The notes under the pieces: generated by a model
The model's input: only the letters and a program-made list of their open reading frames with translations
Databases searched by the model: none
What the model was told of the DNA's origin: nothing
Part shown: positions 8,243 through 15,792 of the stretch, one piece after another
How positions within the stretch are numbered: the stretch's first letter is position 1
Layout of the letters: each line of letters begins with the position of its first letter
Made by a program: the position numbers and the translations under genes
Source of the DNA: Betaproteobacteria bacterium
GTDB taxonomy: Bacteria > Pseudomonadota > Gammaproteobacteria > Burkholderiales > Burkholderiaceae_C
Length of the DNA stretch: 15,792 nt
Reading direction: 5' to 3'
NCBI GenBank assembly: GCA_005882155.1
Contig: VBCQ01000133.1
Span: forward strand, 1,040 to 16,831

Positions 8243-10655
8243 AGAAACGGGTGGTGGCGGGAGGCGCAGTGCCGTCGCGCAGCAGGCGGTAACCGGGGAT
8301 ATTGTCCTTCAAGACCTGCAGCGGGTTGGAACCCAGCCGCGACAAGCCCACGAGCTCGAGCTGGAACAGCAAACGGGTGGTCGCCTCGGCACGGCCGGTC
8401 GACAGCCGCTCGGCGACGACGCGGGCAATCCAGCAGCCGGCGTCGTATTCGGTGCCGATGATCGAATCGGTGATCCGGCTGTCGCGCGTGCTGTAGTTGA
8501 TGCGGCCCACGCCGTACCAAGTTCCCTTGCAACTTTGCGATCCGGATGAAGGGGCCGCCCGCGCTTCGTCGGGCGTGCGGCCATACAGCGGCCACTGCCA
8601 GCCGAGCTCGACCTGCTCGGTCAGACCGCGGGTCAGCCGGTAAGTGGCGTTGACGGTTCGAAACGGCCCCGGCGAGTAGCGCACGCCGACGATCGAGCGT
8701 GCGATGCGGTTGCTGTCCGGGCTGTACTGCAGCGACGCGTCGAGGTTCCAGTGGGTGACGAGGTTGCTCGATCCGAGCAGCAGCACATCGGAGAAACGCT
8801 GCGTCAAGGTCGTGCCTTCGGGCGTGACCTTCTGGTCGCGAAACAGATAGCGCTGCGCGACGCCGAGCCGCAGCGCTTCGGCGCCCGTCAGCGGGTCCAG
8901 CAGCCGCGTCGTGACGCCGGCGGTCAGCTGATGTGCGTCGGACACGCGGTCGATGCCGGAGAACGCGTTCTCGGTGTAGATCGACTCGAAGTTGAAATCC
9001 TTGCCCGCGGAATCGAAATTCGGCAGCCCGGTTTGCTCGCGAAACGGCGTGTTGACATAGAGCAGGCGCGGCTCGAGGGTCTGCCGCACGACGCGACCGA
9101 ACCAGCTCGTTTCGCGTTCGAAGGTCCAGGCACTGTCGACGCTGAAGGTCGGGATGATGCGCGACACGCTGCTGCGGCCGTCGAACTGCGGCTGCGACGG
9201 CGACACGATCGGCCGGTCGAGCGAATAGGTCGCCGCGTTCAAGCTCAATCGCGGCGTCAGGCTCCAGCCCGGCGTGACCCACGGCCGCGCCAGGCTCGCC
9301 AGCGCATGGACGCGCATGCCGGTTGGGCGATCGAGCGGGATGGTGGTTCCGGCCACCGAACCGGGCGCAACCGTGCCCACCGGATTCGTGAAGCGGTTGA
9401 ATTCGCCTTCGAAGCCGAATTCGAGACCGGACCCGAAGCGACGCACGGTGCGCGCGCCGATCTGCGGCAGCCGCTCGTAGGGCGCGACGATCAGCCCTTG
9501 GTTCTCAGGATTCTGCGGGTCGAGGTTTTGCAGCACCTGCCAGCGCAGCACGCGCGCGTATGTGGTCCATGCGCCGGCATCGCGAATCGCCTGCGCGTCC
9601 GACAGCAGCAGCCGCGGCGTCAGGCTCTTAATTCCGCGCGGAAAGTCTTTCCAATACTCGTCGTCCGATGCGCGCAGCAAATGCATCGCGAAGCGCGTCT
9701 CGTTGATCAGCTCGGCCTCGTGGCCCCAGTCGAGCGCGTAGCGCGCGCGGCCGGTGATGCGGTCGTTGGGCAGCACGTCGACTTTGGCAACGCCAGCGTA
9801 GCGCGGCTCGAGATAGCGGAACTCGGTGCCGAGCGACACGCCGCGCTTGGTCAGAATGCCCGGCGTGAATGTGGCATCGCGGTTCGGTGCGATGTTCCAG
9901 TAGTAGGGCACCGAGGTCTGCAGGCCGCTGCGGTTATCGATGTTGATGCTCGGCGGAAGCCAGCCCGACTTGCGCTCGTCGGTGAGCGGAAAGCTGAGCA
10001 CCGGCGCACCGAGGATCGGCACGCCGAGGAAGCGCAGCACCGCACCCTCGGCGATGCCTTCGTTGGCTTCGAAGTCGAGCTTCACCCGCCGCGTGCTGAG
10101 CAGCCACGCCGGCCCGGCGCTGCCGTCGGGCGGGCAACTGGTGTAGGTCGCGCCGGTCGCGATGGCGCGCTGGTCGTCGATGAAATCGATGCGCTGCGCC
10201 GACCCGCCGGCTCCGGTGCGGCTGAAGAAATAAGTCGGGCTCAAGAAGAAGCCCTCGAAGCGCTGCACCTTCAGCTGCAAGTCGGGGCCGGTGTAGATGT
10301 TGCCGTCGCGACTGACCCGCACATTGCCGTGGGCAACGGCGAGGTCGTCGGGGTGGTCGTAGCTCAGGCGGTCGGCGCGGATCACAAGGCCGCCGCGGCG
10401 AAACTCGGCATCGCCTTCGGCCACCGTCTCGAGGTCGGGCCGCCCGCGCACCTCGCGCGCCTGCAAGACGATCGGCAGCTTCTTCGCCGCGTCGCCGCGC
10501 GGCGCCGGCTGCAGCGACGGCGCGAGCTGCAGCTCGATGCCCGCGTCAGCCTCGCCTTGCGCCGCGACGCCGCTCGTCGTCAACGCCAATGCGGCCGCGA
10601 GCGGAGCAAGGCGCGCAGTCGGTGTGCGGCGAGGGGTGCGAGAACGGCGCAGCAA
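8235..10655 (-). CDS. lptD: LPS-assembly outer-membrane protein LptD
   Basis: LptD with LptE forms the outer-membrane translocon that inserts lipopolysaccharide into the outer leaflet. The 806-residue product has a signal peptide (hydrophobic APLAAALALTTSGVAAQ, to about residue 33), an LptA/OstA-like jellyroll (about 60-170: LQAREVRGRPDLETVAEGDAE, VIRADRLSYDHPDDLAVAHG), then the LptD beta-barrel domain, with the family segments FLGVPILGAPVLSFPLTDER, SGWLPPSINI, and many alternating strands to the end. Cysteines are at about 174 (TYTSCPPDG), 709 (SQSCKGTWYG) and 741 (YDAGCWIA); the adjacent Cys pair of E. coli LptD is a single Cys here. The start is uncertain: the frame opens with TTG at 10655 and has no ATG before the signal peptide, while an ATG-started frame at 10580-10762 overlaps it. 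It is first in the lptD-surA-rsmA operon and diverges from amgK. Confidence 0.95.
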   Translation of the reverse strand: MLRRSRTPRRTPTARLAPLAAALALTTSGVAAQGEADAGIELQLAPSLQPAPRGDAAKKLPIVLQAREVRGRPDLETVAEGDAEFRRGGLVIRADRLSYDHPDDLAVAHGNVRVSRDGNIYTGPDLQLKVQRFEGFFLSPTYFFSRTGAGGSAQRIDFIDDQRAIATGATYTSCPPDGSAGPAWLLSTRRVKLDFEANEGIAEGAVLRFLGVPILGAPVLSFPLTDERKSGWLPPSINIDNRSGLQTSVPYYWNIAPNRDATFTPGILTKRGVSLGTEFRYLEPRYAGVAKVDVLPNDRITGRARYALDWGHEAELINETRFAMHLLRASDDEYWKDFPRGIKSLTPRLLLSDAQAIRDAGAWTTYARVLRWQVLQNLDPQNPENQGLIVAPYERLPQIGARTVRRFGSGLEFGFEGEFNRFTNPVGTVAPGSVAGTTIPLDRPTGMRVHALASLARPWVTPGWSLTPRLSLNAATYSLDRPIVSPSQPQFDGRSSVSRIIPTFSVDSAWTFERETSWFGRVVRQTLEPRLLYVNTPFREQTGLPNFDSAGKDFNFESIYTENAFSGIDRVSDAHQLTAGVTTRLLDPLTGAEALRLGVAQRYLFRDQKVTPEGTTLTQRFSDVLLLGSSNLVTHWNLDASLQYSPDSNRIARSIVGVRYSPGPFRTVNATYRLTRGLTEQVELGWQWPLYGRTPDEARAAPSSGSQSCKGTWYGVGRINYSTRDSRITDSIIGTEYDAGCWIARVVAERLSTGRAEATTRLLFQLELVGLSRLGSNPLQVLKDNIPGYRLLRDGTAPPATTRFYD

Positions 10656-10721
10656 GGCAGGATGAGAGCGATCAGATGCCCGCGGATTCGAGGTACGCCG
10701 CGCGTTTGCGTGACGTTGTCC

Positions 10722-10751
10722 ATGACCGGTTGTCGGGCTGGTTTGTAGAAT
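10722..10751 (+). promoter_or_regulatory. Candidate amgK promoter in the lptD-amgK divergent region
   Basis: ATGACC (10722-10727) and TAGAAT (10746-10751) are 18 bases apart and match the sigma-70 hexamers at four and five positions. On the opposite strand the same stretch holds GATAAT (10759-10754) and TACAAA, possible -10 elements for lptD, so the two promoters may overlap. Hexamer matching is the only evidence. Confidence 0.35.
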
Positions 10752-10834
10752 CGATTATCCATGAGGGTGTCCGCCGCACACGGCCACCGCCAACCCCGCG
10801 CCGACGACTCCTGCGGCGCGCATCCGAGTCTGCG

Positions 10835-11908
10835 ATGACCCAGCCTTCAGCGCCCCCACTTCCCTCAGACATCGCCTGGCCGGACGGTGCGCGACGACTT
10901 CAGTTCGATGCCTGGCTCGCCGATGTCGGGCCGCGCCACAGGCTGCACCCGGCGACGCTGTGCGCGGCGTCCAGCGACGCGAGTTTTCGCCGCTACTTCC
11001 GCATCACCGCCGACGGTGCGTCGTACATCGTCATGGACGCGCCGCCACCGCAGGAAGACGTGCGGCCTTTCGCGCACATCGCACAGCTGATCGCCGACGC
11101 CGGGTTGAATGCGCCGCGCATCGTCGAGCGCAGCGATGCGCAGGGATTCTTGCTGATCAGCGATCTCGGCTCGCGCCTGTACCTCGGCGCGCTGCAAGAC
11201 GCGGTCGCCGCCGGCGACACCGATGCGGTGAACCGGCTGATGCGCGATGCGATCGCGGCGCTGCTCACGTGGCAGCAAGGCGTCGACGCGAGCAGCTTGC
11301 CGGCCTACGACGACGCGCTGCTGCGTCGCGAGATGGCGCTCTTTCCCGACTGGTGCGTGACGCGCGAATTCGGCCGGACCTGGAGCGACGAGCAGCAATC
11401 GCAATGGCAGGCCGTAACCGACCTGTTCGTTCGCAGCGCGCTCGCGCAAGCCAGCGTCGCGGTGCATCGCGACTACATGCCGCGCAACCTGATGGTGTGC
11501 GAGCCGCAGCGCCCCGGCATCCTCGATTTCCAAGACGCGGTGCGCGGGCCGATCAGCTACGACGTCGCCTCGCTGTTGCGCGACGCCTTCATCAGCTGGG
11601 ACGAAGAGCAGGAGATCGACTGGGCTGTGCGCTATTGGGAACAGGCGAAAGCGCGCGGGCTACCGGTGCCCGCCGACTTCGGCGACTTCTGGCGCGAGCT
11701 CGAATGGATGGGCCTGCAGCGTCACCTCAAAGTGCTCGGCATCTTCTGCCGCCTGAAGCACCGCGACGGCAAGCCGAGCTACAGCGCCGACCTGCCGCGC
11801 TTCTTCCGCTACGCGCATCGCGTGGCGACGCGCTACCAGGGGCTCGGCCCGCTGGCGCGATTGCTCGAGCCTTTGATGGGCGAGCAGCGCGAAGACGTGT
11901 ATTTCTGA
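10835..11908 (+). CDS. amgK: N-acetylmuramate/N-acetylglucosamine kinase, AmgK family
   Basis: AmgK phosphorylates N-acetylmuramic acid and N-acetylglucosamine at the anomeric carbon in the peptidoglycan recycling route of Pseudomonas and many other Gram-negatives. The 357-residue protein has the aminoglycoside phosphotransferase/choline kinase fold: N-lobe with SSDASFRRYFRI (46-57) and YIVMDAPPPQED (64-75), hinge LISDLG, catalytic loop VHRDYMPRNLM (D213, N218) and metal-binding ILDFQDA (D231), then GPISYDVASLLRD. The FRRYFR and MDAPP motifs and the position beside lptD match AmgK; in Pseudomonas the order is surA, lptD, then amgK, murU. The ATG at 10835 starts the conserved region; the open frame further upstream lacks similarity. 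The usual partner murU, which makes UDP-MurNAc from the product, is not downstream: a LysR gene on the other strand follows after 8 bases. Substrate is inferred from family and synteny. Confidence 0.85.
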   Translation: MTQPSAPPLPSDIAWPDGARRLQFDAWLADVGPRHRLHPATLCAASSDASFRRYFRITADGASYIVMDAPPPQEDVRPFAHIAQLIADAGLNAPRIVERSDAQGFLLISDLGSRLYLGALQDAVAAGDTDAVNRLMRDAIAALLTWQQGVDASSLPAYDDALLRREMALFPDWCVTREFGRTWSDEQQSQWQAVTDLFVRSALAQASVAVHRDYMPRNLMVCEPQRPGILDFQDAVRGPISYDVASLLRDAFISWDEEQEIDWAVRYWEQAKARGLPVPADFGDFWRELEWMGLQRHLKVLGIFCRLKHRDGKPSYSADLPRFFRYAHRVATRYQGLGPLARLLEPLMGEQREDVYF

Positions 11909-11916
11909 GCGGTGCG

Positions 11917-12897
11917 TTACGCCATGCCGGCCACCGGCCGGCGGGCGGGCTGCGTCTCGCAGCCCGCCGCGATCAGCCACGGGTCGACATCTTGGCCGCC
12001 GAAAGCTTGCACGAGGAAGTCGACGAAGGCGCGGGTGCGCGCCGGCACATGCTTGCGCGTGGGCATCGCGGCGTACAGCGTCAAGCTCATCAAATGCCAT
12101 TGCGGCAACACGCGCTCGAGCGCGTGCTCGAGCAACGCGTCTTCGGCGACGAACGACGGCAGCCCGGCGATGCCCAGACCGTGTAGCGCCGCGGCATACA
12201 AGGTATCGACGTGGATCGTGCCGAGCACCGGGCGATGCGGCACCAGCGTGACCGAGTCGCCGCCGGGCTCGTCGTCGCCGTGGTCGCCGCGAAGAAAAGT
12301 GATCTCGCGCAAAAACGTCGGCAGCATCGCGTCGTGCAGTACCAGGTCGCCCGGATGCTCGGGACGACCGTTGCGGTCAAGGTACTCGGGCGATGCGCAG
12401 ACGATGACTTCGGATCGTGCGAGTCGGCGCGCGACGAAGTCGCCGTCTAGCGGTCGGCGCCCGACGCTGATGATGCTCACGTCGAAGTTCTCGTCGACCG
12501 TCTCGACCGGCCCGGGTGCCGACAGCTCGATCGTGATCTTCGGAAACTGCTGGTGGAATTTGGGCAGCCGCTTGGCGAGCTGATGGACCGCGAACGCCGG
12601 TGTCGCGAGCACTCGCAGATGACCGCGCGGCTCTGAGCTCGCGCTGCTCGCCAGCGCCTCGGCCTCTTCGACCTCGGTGAGGATTTGCCGCGTGCGCTCG
12701 AGGTAAGCCTCGCCGATGTCGGTCAGCGCGAGGCGTCGCGTCGTGCGGTTGATCAATCGCGCGCCGAGGTGCTCTTCGAGGTCGGCCACCAGCCGCGTGA
12801 CGACGGCCGGAGAGAGGTTCATCTCGCGTGCCGCCGACGCGAAGCTGCCCGAGTCGATGACGCGGGAGAACACTCGCATGGAGTGCAATCTGTCCAT
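11917..12897 (-). CDS. LysR-family transcriptional regulator
   Basis: The 326-residue protein is a DNA-binding regulator of the LysR family. The winged HTH fills residues 1-60: MDRLHSMRVFSRVIDSGSFASAAREMNLSPAVVTRLVADLEEHLGARLINRTTRRLALTDIGE is the standard pattern in which the recognition helix is SPAVVTRLVADLE. A linker helix (about 65-90) leads to the periplasmic-binding-protein-like effector domain (about 92-300), opening with GHLRVLATPAF. The subgroup resembles the common Burkholderiales 'DsdC/CrgA-like' regulators, for which inducers cannot be guessed from sequence. The tail after residue 305 (CETQPARRPVAGMA) is encoded by the two hairpins described at 11926-11968. The ATG at 12897 is the conserved start; the ribosome site is weak. 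It diverges from the small exported protein at 13015 with 117 bases between, so that gene and its own gene are the natural first candidates for its targets. Confidence 0.92.
   Translation of the reverse strand: MDRLHSMRVFSRVIDSGSFASAAREMNLSPAVVTRLVADLEEHLGARLINRTTRRLALTDIGEAYLERTRQILTEVEEAEALASSASSEPRGHLRVLATPAFAVHQLAKRLPKFHQQFPKITIELSAPGPVETVDENFDVSIISVGRRPLDGDFVARRLARSEVIVCASPEYLDRNGRPEHPGDLVLHDAMLPTFLREITFLRGDHGDDEPGGDSVTLVPHRPVLGTIHVDTLYAAALHGLGIAGLPSFVAEDALLEHALERVLPQWHLMSLTLYAAMPTRKHVPARTRAFVDFLVQAFGGQDVDPWLIAAGCETQPARRPVAGMA
11926..11968. terminator. Two tandem hairpins at the convergent amgK/LysR ends
   Basis: GCCGGCC (11926-11932) pairs with GGCCGGC (11936-11942) around ACC, and directly after it GGCGGGCTGCG (11944-11954) pairs with CGCAGCCCGCC (11958-11968) around TCT. 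Both are perfect. They begin 18 bases past the amgK stop and lie within the last codons of the LysR gene. No U-tract follows on the plus strand, so termination would be non-canonical, though the second stem is very stable. Confidence 0.5.
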
Positions 12898-13014
12898 TGC
12901 AAGACCCCGATTCTTCCAATTACCGAAACGCCGAATTTAATCCTAAGCGGTTTATTGACTGAGGAGCAATGCCTACAGTTCTCTTCATCGTCAACCACCT
13001 CCACGGAGTGCCTT
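12898..13014. promoter_or_regulatory. AT-rich divergent control region between LysR gene and small exported protein
   Basis: Within this gap about 12921-12960 is markedly richer in A and T than the surroundings. TACAGT (12974-12979) is a possible -10 for the rightward gene, with TTTATT 17 bases upstream as a poor -35; TTGACT (12955-12960) stands only 13 bases away and does not fit. GGAG at 13005-13008 is the ribosome site for the ATG at 13015. A LysR operator is expected here but no convincing T-N11-A dyad was identified. Confidence 0.4.
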
Positions 13015-13293
13015 ATGAATGCCAAGCAACTGATCGCCGCGTCTGTTCTCGCCGTCCTCGGCAGCGCCGCCATCGCCGGTGAAGCGACCCAGTTCGCCGA
13101 CCCGGTGCCGACGCTCAGCCGCGCCCAGGTCAAGGCTGATGCGGTTCGCAGCACGACTGCCGTGACGCGCGGCGAAGCCTCGCAATTCGTCGATGCGCGG
13201 ACCAAGTCGACGCGCAGCCGCGAAGAGGTCCGCGCGGAAGCGCGAGCCGCAGCGCGTCAGCACAGCTTCAACGCGCTGTACGTCGGCTCCTGA
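13015..13293 (+). CDS. Small exported protein with internal duplication, DUF4148-like
   Basis: The function of this 92-residue protein is unknown. Residues 1-21 form a clear signal peptide (KQLIAASVLAVLGSAAIA, cut before GEA), so the mature protein of about 71 residues should be periplasmic or released. It consists of two related halves: GEATQFADPVPTLSRAQVKADAV (22-44) and GEASQFVDARTKSTRSREEVRAEAR (53-77), followed by AAARQHSFNALYVGS. The LSRAQVKAD/RSREEVRAEA element resembles the motif of the DUF4148 family, small exported proteins abundant in Burkholderiales, though the assignment is by eye. It is rich in Ala, Arg and Ser with no cysteine and no obvious catalytic residues. The ATG has GGAG six bases ahead. 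It stands alone between a divergent LysR gene and a strong terminator, so it is probably its own transcript, perhaps under LysR control. Confidence 0.8.
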   Translation: MNAKQLIAASVLAVLGSAAIAGEATQFADPVPTLSRAQVKADAVRSTTAVTRGEASQFVDARTKSTRSREEVRAEARAAARQHSFNALYVGS

Positions 13294-13314
13294 ACCAACA
13301 CCTCGTTTCGACCC

Positions 13315-13342
13315 ACAAGCCGCCTTCGGGCGGCTTGTTCGT
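13315..13342 (+). terminator. Intrinsic terminator after the small exported protein
   Basis: ACAAGCCGCC (13315-13324) pairs perfectly with GGCGGCTTGT (13329-13338) around a TTCG tetraloop and is followed by a T-rich run (TTCGTTTGT). It lies 21 bases after the stop at 13293. This is the clearest rho-independent terminator in the window, and it separates the small gene from the ABC transporter. Confidence 0.88.
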
Positions 13343-13370
13343 TTGTCACCAGGTGCGATGCAGCGACAAT
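13343..13370 (+). promoter_or_regulatory. Candidate promoter for the ABC transporter
   Basis: TTGTCA (13343-13348) and GACAAT (13365-13370) lie 16 bases apart, directly after the terminator. Transcription would begin near 13377, downstream of the in-frame ATG at 13358, which supports the ATG at 13430 as the start of the transporter. Confidence 0.45.
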
Positions 13371-13429
13371 GGCCAATCCCCCAACCGCGGCGCTCGCCAC
13401 AAGCCTGCGCCGCTTTGCATTGGCCGTCC

Positions 13430-15384
<1,955 letters not shown>

Positions 15385-15385
<1 letters not shown>

Positions 15386-15792
15386 TGGCGACGCCGATGC
15401 TGCGGATCACCGAACTGCGCCTGCCGCTCGATCACGCCGAAGACGCACTGCGCGCGGCTATCGTCGCGCGGCTGAAGATCCCCGATTCGGCGCTCCGACA
15501 TTTCAGCGTCTTCAAGCGCAGCTACGACGCGCGTAAGAAGAGCGCGGTGCTGTTGATCTACACCGTCGATTGCGAAGTCGACGACGAAGCGCGTGTGCTC
15601 GCGTCGTTCGAAGGCGATCGCCATGTCGCGTCGAGCCCCGACACCCGCTACTGCTTCGTCGGCCACGCACCGGCCGACTTTGCCGCCGGCGAAACGCTGC
15701 GTCCGCTCGTCGTCGGCTTCGGCCCGTGCGGCATCTTCGCCGCGTTGATCCTCGCGCAGATGGGCCTCAAGCCGATCGTGCTCGAACGCGGC
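15385..15792 (+). CDS. FAD-dependent oxidoreductase, COG2509-like, N-terminal part only
   Basis: The first 136 codons are present; the gene runs off the right edge. After an N-terminal region of about 100 residues (LRITELRLPLDHAEDALRAA, then RHFSVFKRSYDARKKSAVLLIYTVD) comes a dinucleotide-binding fold with the fingerprint VVGFGPCGIFAALILAQMG (109-127) ending at an acidic residue E135 in VLERG, which binds the FAD ribose in this fold. The extra N-terminal domain with FKRSYDARKK and the GFGPCG (Cys for Ala) fingerprint are typical of the uncharacterised COG2509 dehydrogenases; the reaction is unknown. Its ATG shares one base with the transporter stop (TGATG), implying coupling. A second ATG at 15397 (MLRITELRLP) is an equally good start. 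Family call is secure at the fold level, weaker for the exact group. Confidence 0.82.

Noticed and set aside
6872..8461. 529-codon plus-strand open frame opposite surA
   Set aside because: Antisense shadow of surA and the end of lptD, with low-information composition.
8751..10748. 665-codon plus-strand open frame opposite lptD
   Set aside because: Antisense to a well-supported lptD; Arg/Ala/His-rich with no recognisable motif or ribosome site.
12955..12979. TTGACT and TACAGT as a promoter pair for the small exported protein
   Set aside because: The hexamers are only 13 bases apart, too close for sigma-70 recognition.

Overview
The window is GC-rich chromosomal DNA with tightly packed genes. 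Its gene content and order (dctS-dctR type two-component system, maeB, rsmA-surA-lptD, amgK) and its DUF4148-like small secreted protein suggest a betaproteobacterium of the order Burkholderiales, perhaps near the Rubrivivax/Leptothrix/Piscinibacter group. This placement is inferred from protein style and synteny, not from a database search.

Layout. (1) 1-2297, minus strand: the start of a FixJ/LuxR-type response regulator, cut by the window edge, preceded by its membrane sensor histidine kinase; the pair resembles DctS/DctR, which senses C4-dicarboxylates. (2) 2298-2520: a divergent control region with a 10-bp direct repeat spaced 21 bp and a TACAAT -10 element, followed by maeB (2521-4815, plus), an NADP-malic enzyme with a C-terminal phosphotransacetylase-like domain. 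A dicarboxylate sensor beside a malate-consuming enzyme makes metabolic sense. (3) 5057-5975, plus: a promoter, a secreted RNase Sa-type guanyl ribonuclease and its barstar-family inhibitor, a toxin/antidote pair inserted between housekeeping loci. (4) 5950-10655, minus: lptD-surA-rsmA, an overlapping operon for outer-membrane biogenesis and 16S rRNA dimethylation. pdxA, often found between surA and rsmA, is absent, and RsmA has an unusual C-terminal tail of about 60 residues. (5) 10835-11908, plus: amgK, the cell-wall sugar kinase that usually flanks lptD, here without murU after it. (6) 11917-12897, minus: a LysR regulator, convergent with amgK and divergent from a small secreted protein with an internal duplication (13015-13293), which ends at a strong intrinsic terminator. 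(7) 13430-15792, plus: an ABC exporter half-transporter overlapping by one base the start of a COG2509-type FAD-dependent oxidoreductase that runs off the window.

No tRNA, rRNA, CRISPR array, insertion sequence or phage gene is visible. Most of the window is conserved core genome. The less ordinary parts are the RNase/barstar pair, the RsmA tail that runs through a perfect hairpin into the barstar gene, the orphaned amgK, the duplicated small exported protein, and the phased repeats upstream of maeB.
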